Positions 44,721-57,900 of a stretch of 64,000 bases of DNA are shown piece by piece. The notes below the pieces were generated by a model, which saw only the letters and a program-made list of their open reading frames with translations, did no database searches and had not been told where the DNA came from. The DNA is from Sympetrum striolatum (taxonomy: Eukaryota; Arthropoda; Insecta; Odonata; Libellulidae). Within the stretch, counting starts at the first letter, position 1, and every line of letters begins with the position of its first letter. The stretch is from the NCBI GenBank assembly GCA_947579665.1, contig OX388350.1, positions 29,793,393 to 29,857,392 of the forward strand. Direction: 5' to 3'. Made by a program: the position numbers and the translations under genes.

Positions 44721-47700
44721 TATTAAAATTTCTCGTTAAGTTACTCAAATCGATTATAATCGGGCTAAGAATTACTCGAAAAAGGAAAAATAGCGCCAAA
44801 AAACTGAAAAATTTCGCTAAAATTCTGAGTTATTGATGATTTTTTCGAATTTTTCCCGCTGAAAGAGAAGTTTCTCTTCATCATTTTAAAATTTCTCGTT
44901 AAGTTACTCAAATCGATTATAATCGGGCTAGGAATTACTCGAAAAAAGGCAAAATAGCGCCAAAAAAAACGAAACATGCCGCTAAAATTTCTTGTTAAAG
45001 ATGATACTTTCGAATTTTTTCGCTGAAAAAGGCGTTTCTCTTCATCAATTTAAAATTTCTCGTTAATTTACTCAAATCGAGGATAAACTGGAAAAGAATA
45101 CCTCGTAAAAAAGGCAAATGAGAGCCAAAAAACTAAAAAAATTCGCTATAATTATGAGTTATTGATGCTTTTTTCGAATTTTATTGACAGAAATATACGT
45201 ATTTCTTCATCATTTTAAAATTCTCGTTAATTTACTCAAAACGAGCATAAACAGGAAAAGAATTTCTCGATAAAAGGCAAAAAAGCGCCAAAAAACTGAA
45301 ACATTTCTCTAAAATTCTGAGTTTTTGATAACTTTTTAGAATATTTCCGCAGAAAACGACGTTTCTCTTCATCATTTTCAAAATTTCTCGATAATTTACT
45401 CAATTCGAGCATAATCGGGCTAAGAATTACTCGAAGAAATGCATTATAGCGCCAAAAACCTGAAAAATTTCGCTAAAATTCCGTGTTATTGATGATTTTT
45501 TCGAATTTTTCTGCAGAAAAAGACGTTTCCCTTCGTCATTTTAAAATTTTTCGTTAATTTACTCAAATCGAGCATAATCGGGCTAAGAATTTTTCGCAAA
45601 AATGCTATATAGCGCCAAAAACCTGAAAAATTTAGCTAAAATTCTGATTTATTGATGATTTTTTCGAATATTCCGCAGAAAAAGACGTTTCTCTTCATCA
45701 TTTTTTTAAATCTCTCGTTAATTGACTTAAATCGAGCATAATCGGGCTAAAAATTACTCGAAGAAATGCAATATAGCGCCAAAAACCTGAAAACTTTCGC
45801 TAAAATTCCGAGTTATTGATGATTTCTTCGAATTTTTCCGCAGAAGAAGAAGTTTCTCTTCATCATTTTAATATTTGTCGTTAATTTACTCAAATCTTGC
45901 ATAAATGGGCTAAGAATTACTCGAAAAAAGGCCAAATAGCGAAAAAACTGAAAAAGTTCGCTAAATTTCTGCGTAATTGATGATTTTTTCGAATTTTTCC
46001 GCAGAAAGAGAAGTTTCTCTTCATCATTTTAAAATTTCTCGTTAAGTTACTCAAATCGATTATAATCGGGCTAAGAATTACTCGAAAAAAGGCAAAATAG
46101 CGCCAAAAAAACTAAAACATTCCGCTAAAATTTCTAGTTATAGATGATTTTTTCGAATTTTTCCGCTAAAAAAGGCGATTCTCTTCATCAATTTAAAATT
46201 TCTCGTTAATTTACTCAAATCGAGGATAAACAGGAAAAGAATACCTCGAAAAAGGCAAATGAGAGCCAAAAAACTAAAAAATTTCTCTAAAATTCTGAGT
46301 TTTCGATAACTTTTTCGAATTTTTCCGCAGAAAACGACGTTTCTCTTCATCATTTTCAAAATTTCTCGATAATTTACTCAATTCGAGCGTAAACGGGTTA
46401 AGAATTACTCGAAAAAAGGCAAAATAGCGCCAAAAAAACTAAAACATTCCGCTAAAATTTCTAGTTATAGATGATTTTTTCGAATTTTTCCGATAAAAAA
46501 GTCGTTTCTCTTCATCAATTTAGAATTTCTCGTTAATTTACTCAAATCGAGCGTAAACGGGGTAAGTATTACTCGTAAAAAGGCAAAAGAGGGCAAAAAA
46601 ATTGAAAAATTTCGCTAAAATTCTGAGTTATTGATACTTTTTTCGAATTTTTCCGCAGAAAAAGACGTTTCTCTTCACCGTTTTTTTAATCTCTCGTTAA
46701 TTAACTAATATCGAGCATAATCGGGCTAAGAATTACTCGAAAAAATGCAATATAGCGCCAAAAACCTGATAAATTTCGCTAAAATTCCGAGTTATTGATG
46801 ATTTTTTCGAATTTTTCCGCAGAAGAAGAAGTTTCTCTTCATCATTTTAATATTTCTCGTTAATTTACTCAAATCGTGCATAAATGGGCTAAGAATTACT
46901 CGAAAAAAGACAAAATAGCGGAAAAAAACAGAAAAATTTCGCTAAAATTCTGCGTAATTAATGATTTTTTCGAATTTTTCCGCAGAAAGAGAAGTTTCTC
47001 TTCATCATTTTAAAATTTCTCGTTAAGTTACTCAAATCGATTATAATCGGGCTAGGAATTTCTCGAAAAAAGGCAAAATAGCGCCAAAAAAACCGAAACA
47101 TGCCGCTAAAATTTCTAGTTAAAGATGATACATTCGAATTCTTTCGCTGAAAAAGGCGTTATTCTTCATCAATTTAAAATTTCTCGTTAATTTACTCAAA
47201 TCGAGGATAAACGGGAAAAGAATACCTCGAAAAAAGGCAAATGAGAGCCAAAAAACTAAAAAAATTCGCTATAATTCTGAGTTATTGATGCTTTTTTCGA
47301 ATTTTATTGGCAGAAATATACGTATTTCTTCATCATTTTAAAATTCTCGTTAATTTACTCAAAACGAGTATAAATGGGCTAAGAATTTCTCGAAAAAAGG
47401 CAAAATAGCGCCAAAAAACTGAAAAATTTTCTATAAAATTCTGAGTTTTTGATAACTTTTTCAAATTCTTCCGCAGAAAACGACGTTTCTCTTCATCATT
47501 TTTAAAATTTCTCGATAATTTACTCAATTTGAGCGTAAACGGGTTAAGAATTGCTCGAAAAAAGGCAAAATAGCGCCATAAAGTTGAAAAATTTCGCTAA
47601 AATTCTGAGTTTTTGATGATTTTTTCGAATTTTTCCGCAGAAAAGGAAGTTTCTCTTCATTATTTTAAAACATATGTCGTTAATTTACTCAAATCGAGCA

Positions 47701-47800
47701 TTAAGGGACTAAGAATTACTCGAAAAAAGGCAAAAGAGCACCAAAAAACCGATAAATTTCGTTAAAATTCTGAATTATTGATGATTTTTTCGAATTTTTC
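44721..47800. repeat. Satellite zone with mixed monomer types
   Basis: Monomers of the types GCTGAAAAAGGCG, TCAAATCGATTATAATCGGG and GATAACTTTTTCGAA alternate without a clear repeating order. The same types make up the distal higher-order units, so this may be their source or an older version. Confidence 0.6.
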
Positions 47801-47829
47801 CGCAGAAAAAGAATTTTGTCTTCATCATT

Positions 47830-47870
47830 TTAAAATTTTTCACTCACTTTAAGGGGCAAAGAATTACTCG
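47830..47870. repeat. Truncated marker monomer (first of six)
   Basis: Compared with the usual TTTCTCGTTAATTTACTCAA then ATCGAGCATTAAGGGG, this monomer reads TTTTTCACTCACTTTAAGGG and lacks about 16 bp. The same deletion is kept at 52573, 54531, 56654, 59762 and 63190, so all descend from one event. Confidence 0.85.
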
Positions 47871-48289
47871 AAAAAAGGAAAAATAGCGCCAAAAAACTGA
47901 AAAATTTCCTTTAAATTCTGAGTTTTCGATAACTTTTTCGAATTTTTCCGCAGAAAATGACGTTTCTCTTCATCATTTTGAAATTTCTCGATAATTTACT
48001 CAATTCGAGCGTAAACGGGGTAAGAATTACTCGAAAAAAGGCAAAATAGCACCAAAAAATTGAAAAATTTTGCTAAAATTCTGAGTTATTGAAAATTTTT
48101 TCGAATTTTTCCGCAGAAAAAGACGTTTCTCTTCAGCATTTTTTTAATTTCTCGTTAATTTACTCAAATCTTGCATAAATGGGCTAAGAATTACTCGAAA
48201 AAAGGCCAAATATCGGAAAAAACTGAAAAATTTCGCTAAAATTCTGCGTAATTAATGATTTTTTCGAATTTTTCCGCAGAAAGAGAATT

Positions 48290-48955
48290 TTCTCTTCATC
48301 ATTTTAAAATTTCTCGTTAAGTTACTCAAATCGATTATAATCGGGCTAGGAATTACTCGAAAAAATGCAAAATAGCGCCAAAAAAACTGAAACATTCCGC
48401 TAAAATTTCTAGTTATAGATGATATTTTCGAATTTTTTTGCTGAAAAAGGCGTTTCTCCTCATCAATTTAAAATTTCTCGTTAATTTACTCAAATCGAGG
48501 ATAAACCGGAAAAGAATACCTCGAAAAAAGGCAAATGAGAACCAAAAAACTAAAAAAATTCGCTATAATTCTGAGTTATTGATGTTTTTTTCGAATTTTT
48601 CCGCAGAAGAAGAATTTTCTCTTCATCATTTTAAAATTTCTCGTTAAGTTACTCAAATCGATTATAATCGGGCTAGGAATTACTCGAAAAAATGCAAAAT
48701 AGCGCCAAAAAAACTGAAACATTCCGCTAAAATTTCTAGTTATAGATGATATTTTCGAATTTTTTCGCTGAAAAAGGCGTTTCTCCTCATCAATTTAAAA
48801 TTTCTCGTTAATTTACTCAAATCGAGGATAAACCGGAAAAGAATACCTCGAAAAAAGGCAAATGAGAACCAAAAAACTAAAAAAATTCGCTATAATTCTG
48901 AGTTATTGATGTTTTTTTCGAATTTTTCCGCAGAAGAAGAAGTTTCTCTTCATCA
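48290..48955. repeat. Local two-monomer duplication (about 328 bp)
   Basis: The block from the CGATTATAATCGGG monomer through the GCTGAAAAAGGCGTTTCTCC monomer is repeated at once: GCTGAAAAAGGCG lies near 48440 and 48768, and both copies share the rare TTTCTCCTCATC and AAACCGGAAAAG. Confidence 0.85.
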
Positions 48956-51900
48956 TTTTAATATTTCTCGTTAATTTACTCAAATCTTGCATAAATGGGC
49001 TAAGAATTACTCGAAAAAGGAAAAATAGCGCCAAAAAACTGAAAAATTTCGCTAAAATTCTGAGTTATTGATGATTTTTTCGAATTTTTCCGCAGAAAGA
49101 GAAGTTTCTCTTCATCATTTTAAAATTTCTCGTTAAGTTACTCAAATCGATTATAATCGGGCTAAGAATTACTCGAAAAAAGGCAAAATAGCGCCAAAAA
49201 AACTAAAACATTCCGCTAAAATTTCTAGTTATTGATGATTTTTTCAAATTTTTCCGCTAAAAAAGGCGTTTCTCTTCATCAATTTAAAATTTCTCGTTAA
49301 TTTATTCAAATCGAGGATAAACAGGAAAAGAATTTCTCGAAAAAAGGCAAAATAGCGCCAAAAAACTGAAAAATGTCTCTAAAATTCTGAGTTTTTGATA
49401 ACTTTTTCGAATTTTTCCGCAGAAAACGACGTTTCTCTTCATCATTTTTAAAATTTCTCGATAATTTACTCAATTCGAGCGTAAACGGGTTAAGAATTAC
49501 TCGAAAAAATGCAATATAGCGCCAAAAACCTGATAAATTTCGCTAAAATTCTGAGTTATTGATGCTTTTTTCGAATTTTATTGGCAGAAATATACGTATT
49601 TCTTCATCATTTTAAAATTCTCGTTAATTTACTCAAAACGAGCATAAATGGGCTAAGAATTTCTCGATAAAAGGCAAAATAGCGCCAAAAAACTGAAACA
49701 TTTCTCTAAAATTCTGAGTTTTTGATAACTTTTTAGAATATTTCCGCAGAAAACGACGTTTCTCTTCATCATTTTCAAAATTTCTCGATAATTTACTCAA
49801 TTCGAGCGTAAACGGGTTAAGAATTACTCGAAAAAAGGCAAAAGAGCGCCATAAAATAGAAAAATTTCGCTAAAATTCTGAGTTATTGATGATTTTTTCG
49901 AGTTTTTCCGCAGAAAAATAAGTTTCTCTTCATCATTTTAAAATTTTTGTTCATTTACTGAAATCGTGCATAAAGGGGCTAAGAATTACTCGAAAAAAGG
50001 CAAAATAGCGGAAAAAACTGCAAAATTTCGCTAAAATTCTGCGTAATTGATGATTTTTTCGAATTTTTCCGCAGAAAGAGAAGTTTCTCTTCATCATTTT
50101 AAAATTTCTCGTTAAGTTACTCAAATCGATTATAATCGGGCTAAGAATTACTCGAAAAAAGGTTAAATAGCGCCAAAAAAACTAAAACATTCCGCTAAAA
50201 TTTCTACTTATAGATGATTTTTTCAAATTTTTCCGATAAAAAAAGCCTTTCTCTTCATCAATTTAAAATTTCTCGTTAATTTACTCAAATCGAGGATAAA
50301 CAGGAAAAGAATTTCTCGAAAAAAAGCAAAATAGCGCCAAAAAACTGAAAAATTTCTCTAAAATTATGAGTATTTGATAACTTTTTCGAATTTTTCCGCA
50401 GAAAACGACGTTTCTCTTCATCATTTGAAAATGTCTCGATAATTTACTCAATTCGAGCGTAAACGGGGTAAGTATTACTCGAAAAAAGGCAAAATAGCGC
50501 CAAAAAATTGAAAAATTTCGCTAAAATTCTGAGTTTTTGATGATTTTTTCCAATTTTTCCACTGAAAAAGACTTTTCTCTTCATTATTTTAAAATTTATA
50601 GTTTATTTACTCAATTCGAGCATAAACGGGCTAACGATTCCTCAAAAAAAGGCAAAATAGCGCCAAAAAATTGAAAAATTTCGCTAAAATTCTGAGTTAT
50701 TGAAAATTTTTTCGAATTTTTCCGCAGAAAAAGACGTTTCTCTTCACCATTTTTTTAATTTCTCGTTAATTAACTCAAATCGAGCATAATCGGGCTAAGA
50801 ATTACTCGAAAAAATGCAATATAGCGCCAAAAACCTGAAAAATTTCGCTAAAATTTCGAGTTATTGATGATTTTTTCGAATTTTTCCGCAGAAGAAGAAG
50901 TTTCTCTTCATCATTTTAATATTTCTCGTTAATTTACTCAAATCTTGCATAAATGGGCTAAGAATTACTCAAAAAAGGCCAAATAGCGGAAAAAACTGAA
51001 AAATTTCGCTAAAATTCTGCGTAATTAATGATTTTTTCGAATTTTTCCGAAGAAAGAGAATTTTCTCTTCATCATTTTAAAATTTCTCGTTAAGTTACTC
51101 AAATCGATTATAATCGGGCTAGGAATTACTCGAAAAAATGCAAAATAGCGCCAAAAAAACTGAAACATTCCGCTAAAATTTCTAGTTATAGATGATATTT
51201 TCGAATTTTTTCGCTGAAAAAGGCGTTTCTCTTCATCAATTTAAAATTTCTCGTTAATTTACTCAAATCGAGGATAAACGGGAAAAGAATACCTCGAAAA
51301 AAGGCAAATGAGAGCCAAAAAACTAAAAAAATTCGCTATAATTCTGAGTTATTGATGCTTTTTTCGAATTTTTCGGCAGAGAAAAACGTTTCTCTTCGTC
51401 AATTGAAAATTTCTCGATAATTTATTCAAAACGAGCGTAAATGGGCTAAGAATTACTCGAAAAAAGGCAAAATAGCGTCAAAAAACTGAAAAATTTCTTT
51501 AAATTCTGAGTTTTTGATGAATTTTTCGAATTTTTCCGCAGAAGAAAACGTTTCTCTTCATCAATTGAAAATTCCTCGATAATTTACTCTAATCGAGGAT
51601 AAACGGAAAAAAAAGAAAAACTCCAAAAAAGGCAAAAGAGCATCAAAAAAATGAAAAATTTCGCTAAAATTGTGAGTTATTAATGATTTTTTCGAATTTT
51701 TCCGCAGAAAAAAACGTTTCTCTTCATCAATTGAAAATTTCTCGATAATTTACTCTAATCGAGGATAAACGGAAAAAAAAGAAAAACTCCAAAAAAGGCA
51801 AAATAGCACCAGAAAACTGAAAAAGTTCGCTAAAATTCTGAGTTATTGATAGTTTTTTCGAATTTTTCCGCAGAAAAAGACGTTTCTCTTCACCATTTTT

Positions 51901-54900
51901 TTTAATCTCTCGTTAATTAACTTAAATCGTGCATAATCGGGCTAAGAATTAAGAATACCTCGAAAATAGGCAAATGAGAGCCAAAAAACTAAAAAAATTC
52001 GCTATAATTCTGAGTTATTGATGCTTTTTTCGAATTTTATTGGCAGAAATATACGTATTTCTTCATCATTTTAAAATTCTCGTTAATTTACTCAAAACGA
52101 GTATAAACGGGCTAAGAATTTCTCGAAAAAAGGCAAAATAGCGCCAAAAACCTGAAAAATATCTCTAAAATTCTGAGTTTTTGATAACTTTTTCAAATTC
52201 TTCCGCAGAAAACGACGTTTCTCTTCATTATTTTTAAAATTTCTCGATAATTTACTCAATTTGAGCGTAAACGGGTTAAGAATTACTCGAAAAAAGGCAA
52301 AATAGCGCCATAAAGTTGAAAAATTTCGCTAAAATTCTGAGTTTTTGATGATTTTTTCGAATTTTTCCGCAGAAAAGGAAGTTTCTCTTCATTATTTTAA
52401 AACATATGTCGTTAATTTACTCAAATCGAGCATTAAGGGGCTAAGAATTACTCGAAAAAAGGCAAAAGAGCACCAAAAAACCGATAAATTTCGTTAAAAT
52501 TCTGAATTATTGATGATTTTTTCGAATTTTTCCGCAGAAAAAGAATTTTGTCTTCATCATTTTAAAATTTTTCACTCACTTTAAGGGGCAATGAATTACT
52601 CGAAAAAAGGAAAAATAGCGCCAAAAAATTGAAAAATTTCGCTAAAATTCTGAGTTATTGAAAATTTTTTCGAATTTTTCCGCAGAAAAAGACGTTTCTC
52701 TTCACCATTTTTTTAATTTCTCGTTAATTAACTCAAATCGAGCATAATCGGGCTAAGAATTACTCGAAAAAATGCAATATAGCGCCAAAAACCTGAAAAA
52801 TTTCGCTAAAATTTCGAGTTATTGATGATTTTTTCGAATTTTTCCGCAGAAGAAGAAGTTTCTCTTCATCATTTTAATATTTCTCGTTAATTTACTCAAA
52901 TCTTGCATAAATGGGCTAAGAATTACTCGAAAAAAGGCCAAATAGCGGAAAAAACTGAAAAATTTCGCTATAATTCTGCGTAATTAATGATTTTTTCGAA
53001 TTTTTCCGAAGAAAGAGAATTTTCTCTTCATCATTTTAAAATTTCTCGTTAAGTTACTCAAATCGATTATAATCGGGCTAGGAATTACTCGAAAAAATGC
53101 AAAATAGCGCCAAAAAAACTGAAACATTCCGCTAAAATTTCTAGTTAAAGATGATATTTTCGAATTTTTTCGCTGAAAAAGGCGTTTCTCTTCATCAATT
53201 TAAAATTTCTCGTTAATTTACTCAAATCGAGGATAAACGGGAAAAGAATACCTCGAAAAAAGGCAAATGAGAGCCAAAAAACTAAAAAAATTCGCTATAA
53301 TTCTGAGTTATTGATGCTTTTTTCGAATTTTTCGGCAGAGAAAAACGTTTCTCTTCGTCAATTGAAAATTTCTCGATATTTTATTCAAAACGAGCGTAAA
53401 TGGGCTAAGAATTACTCGAAAAAAGGCAAAATAGCGTCAAAAAACTGAAAAATTTCTTTAAATTCTGAGTTTTTGATGAATTTTTCGAATTTTTCCGCAG
53501 AAGAAAACGTTTCTCTTCATCAATTGAAAATTCCTCGATAATTTACTCTAATCGAGGATAAACGGAAAAAAAAGAAAAACTCCAAAAAAGGCAAAAGAGC
53601 ATCAAAAAAATGAAAAATTTCGCTAAAATTGTGAGTTATTAATGATTTTTTCGAATTTTTCCGCAGAAAAAAACGTTTCTCTTCATCAATTGAAAATTTC
53701 TCGATAATTTACTCTAATCGAGGATAAACGGAAAAAAAAGAAAAACTCCAAAAAAGGCAAAATAGCACCAGAAAACTGAAAAAGTTCGCTAAAATTCTGA
53801 GTTATTGATAGTTTTTTCGAATTTTTCCGCAGAAAAAGACGTTTCTCTTCACCATTTTTTTAATCTCTCGTTAATTAACTTAAATCGTGCAAAATCGGGC
53901 TAAGAATTAAGAATACCTCGAAAATAGGCAAATGAGAGCCAAAAAACTAAAAAAATTCGCTATAATTCTGAGTTATTGATGCTTTTTTCGAATTTTATTG
54001 GCAGAAATATACGTATTTCTTCATCATTTTAAAATTCTCGTTAATTTACTCAAAACGAGTATAAACGGGCTAAGAATTTCTCGAAAAAAGGCAAAATAGC
54101 GCCAAAAAACTGAAAAATTTCTCTAAAATTCTGAATTTTTGATAACTTTTTCAAATTCTTCCGCAGAAAACGACGTTTCTCTTCATTATTTTTAAAATTT
54201 CTCGATAATTTACTCAATTTGAGCGTAAACGGGTTAAGAATTACTCGAAAAAAGGCAAAATAGCGCCATAAAGTTGAAAAATTTCGCTAAAATTCTGAGT
54301 TTTTGATGATTTTTTCGAATTTTTCCGCAAAAAAGGAAGTTTCTCTTCATTATTTTAAAACATATGTCGTTAATTTACTCAAATCGAGCATTAAGGGGCT
54401 AAGAATTACTCGAAAAAAGGCAAAAGAGCACCAAAAAACAGATAAATTTCGTTTAAATTCTGAATTATTGATGATTTTTTCGAATTTTTCCGCAGAAAAA
54501 GAATTTTGTCTTCATCATTTTAAAATTTTTCACTCACTTTAAGGGGCAAAGAATTACTCGAAAAAAGGAAAAATAGCGCCAAAAAACTGTAAAATTTCCT
54601 TTAAATTCTGAGTTTTCGATAACTTTTTCGAATTTTTCCGCAGAAAATGACGTTTCTCTTCATCATTTTGAAATTTCTCGATAATTTACTCAATTCGAGC
54701 GTAAACTGGGTAAGAATTACTCGAAAAAAGGCAAAATAGCACCAAAAAATTGAAAAATTTTGCTAAAATTCTGAGTTATTGAAAATTTTTTCGAATTTTT
54801 CCGCAGAAAAAGACGTTTCTCTTCACCATTTTTTTAATTTCTCGTTAATTAACTCAAATCGAGCATAATCGGGCTAAGAATTACTTGAAAAAATGTAATA

Positions 54901-57900
54901 TAGCGCCAAAAACCTGAAAAATTTCGCTAAAATTTCGAGTTATTGATGATTTTTTCGAATTTTTCCGAAGAAAGAGAATTTTCTCTTCATCATTTTAATA
55001 TTTCTCGTTAATTTACTCAAATCTTGCATAAATGGGCTAAGAATTACTCGAAAAAAGGCAAAATATCGGAAAAAACTGAAAAATTTCGCTTAAATTCTGC
55101 GTAATTAATGATTTTTTCGAATTTTTCCGCAGAAAGAGAATTTTCTCTTCATCATTTTAAAATTTCTCGTTAAGTTACTCAAATCGATTATAATCGGGCT
55201 AGGAATTACTCGAAAAAATGCAAAATAGCGCCAAAAAAAACGAAACATGCCGCTAAAATTTCTAGTTAAAGATGATACTTTCGAATTTTTTCGCTGAAAA
55301 AGGCGTTTCTCTTCATCAATTTAAAATTTCTCGTTAATTTACTCAAATCGAGGATAAACTGGAAAAGAATACCTCGTAAAAAAGGCAAATGAGAGCCAAA
55401 AAACTAAAAAAATTCGCTATAATTCTGAGTTATTGATGCTTTTTTCGAATTTTATTGACAGAAATATACGTATTTCTTCATCATTTTAAAATTCTCGTTA
55501 ATTTATTCAAAACGAGCGTAAATGGGCTAAGAATTACTCGAAAAAAGGCAAAATAGCGTCAAAAAACTGAAAAATTTCTTTAAATTCTGAGTTTTTGATG
55601 AATTTTTCGAATTTTTCCGCAGAAGAAAACGTTTCTCTTCATCAATTGAAAATTCCTCAATAATTTACTCTAATCGAGGATAAACGGAAAAAAAAGAAAA
55701 ACTCCAAAAAAGGCAAAAGAGCATCAAAAAAATGAAAAATTTCGCTAAAATTGTGAGTTATTAATGATTTTTTCGAATTTTTCCGCAGAAAAAAACGTTT
55801 CTCTTCATCAATTGAAAATTTCTCGATAATTTACTCTAATCGAGGATAAACGGAAAAAAAAGAAAAACTCCAAAAAAGGCAAAATAGCACCAGAAAACTG
55901 AAAAAGTTCGCTAAAATTCTGAGTTATTGATAGTTTTTTCGAATTTTTCCGCAGAAAAAGACGTTTCTCTTCACCATTTTTTTAAATCTCTCGTTAATTA
56001 ACTTAAATCGTGCAAAATCGGGCTAAGAATTAAGAATACCTCGAAAATAGGCAAATGAGAGCCAAAAAACTAAAAAAATTCGCTATAATTCTGAGTTATT
56101 GATGCTTTTTTCGAATTTTATTGGCAGAAATATACGTATTTCTTCATCATTTTAAAATTCTCGTTAATTTACTCAAAACGAGTATAAACGGGCTAAGAAT
56201 TTCTCGAAAAAAGGCAAAATAGCGCCAAAAAACTGAAAAATTTCTCTAAAATTCTGAGTTTTTGATAACTTTTTCAAATTCTTCCGCAGAAAACGACGTT
56301 TCTCTTCATTATTTTTAAAATTTCTCGATAATTTACTCAATTTGAGCGTAAACGGGTTAAGAATTACTCGAAAAAAGGCAAAATAGCGCCATAAAGTTGA
56401 AAAATTTCGCTAAAATTCTGAGTTTTTGATGATTTTTTCGAATTTTTCCGCAGAAAAGGAAGTTTCTCTTCATTATTTTAAAACATATGTCGTTAATTTA
56501 CTCAAATCGAGCATTAAGGGGCTAAGAATTACTCGAAAAAAGGCAAAAGAGCACCAAAAAACCGATAAATTTCGTTAAAATTCTGAATTATTGATGATTT
56601 TTTCGAATTTTTCCGCATAAAAAGAATTTTGTCTTCATCATTTTAAAATTTTTCACTCACTTTAAGGGGCAAAGAATTACTCGAAAAAAGGAAAAATAGC
56701 GCCAAAAAACTGTAAAATTTCCTTTAAATTCTGAGTTTTCGATAACTTTTTCGAATTTTTCCGCAGAAAATGACGTTTCTCTTCATCATTTTGAAATTTC
56801 TCGATAATTTACTCAATTCGAGCGTAAACGGGGTAAGAATTACTCGAAAAAAGGCAAAATAGCACCAAAAAATTGAAAAATTTTGCTAAAATTCTGAGTT
56901 ATTGAAAATTTTTTCGAATTTTTCCGCAGAAAAAGACGTTTCTCTTCACCATTTTTTTAATTTCTCGTTAATTAACTCAAATCGAGCATAATCGGGCTAA
57001 GAATTACTTGAAAAAATGTAATATAGCGCCAAAAACCTGAAAAATTTCGCTAAAATTTCGAGTTATTGATGATTTTTTCGAATTTTTCCGAAGAAAGAGA
57101 ATTTTCTCTTCATCATTTTAATATTTCTCGTTAATTTACTCAAATCTTGCATAAATGGGCTAAGAATTACTCGAAAAAAGGCAAAATATCGGAAAAAACT
57201 GAAAAATTTCGCTTAAATTCTGCGTAATTAATGATTTTTTCGAATTTTTCCGCAGAAAGAGAATTTTCTCTTCATCATTTTAAAATTTCTCGTTAAGTTA
57301 CTCAAATCGATTATAATCGGGCTAGGAATTACTCGAAAAAATGCAAAATAGCGCCAAAAAAAAACGAAACATGCCGCTAAAATTTCTAGTTAAAGATGAT
57401 ACTTTCGAATTTTTTCGCTGAAAAAGGCGTTTCTCTTCATCAATTTAAAATTTCTCGTTAATTTACTCAAATCGAGGATAAACTGGAAAAGAATACCTCG
57501 TAAAAAAGGCAAATGAGAGCCAAAAAACTAAAAAAATTCGCTATAATTATGAGTTATTGATGCTTTTTTCGAATTTTATTGACAGAAATATACGTATTTC
57601 TTCATCATTTTAAAATTCTCGTTAATTTATTCAAAACGAGCGTAAATGGGCTAAGAATTACTCGAAAAAAGGCAAAATAGCGTCAAAAAACTGAAAAATT
57701 TCTTTAAATTCTGAGTTTTTGATGAATTTTTCGAATTTTTCCGCAGAAAAATACGTTTCTCTTCATCAATTGAAAATTCCTCGTTAATTTACTCTAATCG
57801 AGGATAAACGGAAAAAAAAGAAAAACTCCAAAAAAGGCAAAAGAGCATCAAAAAAATGAAAAATTTCGCTAAAATTGTGAGTTATTGATGATTTTTTCGA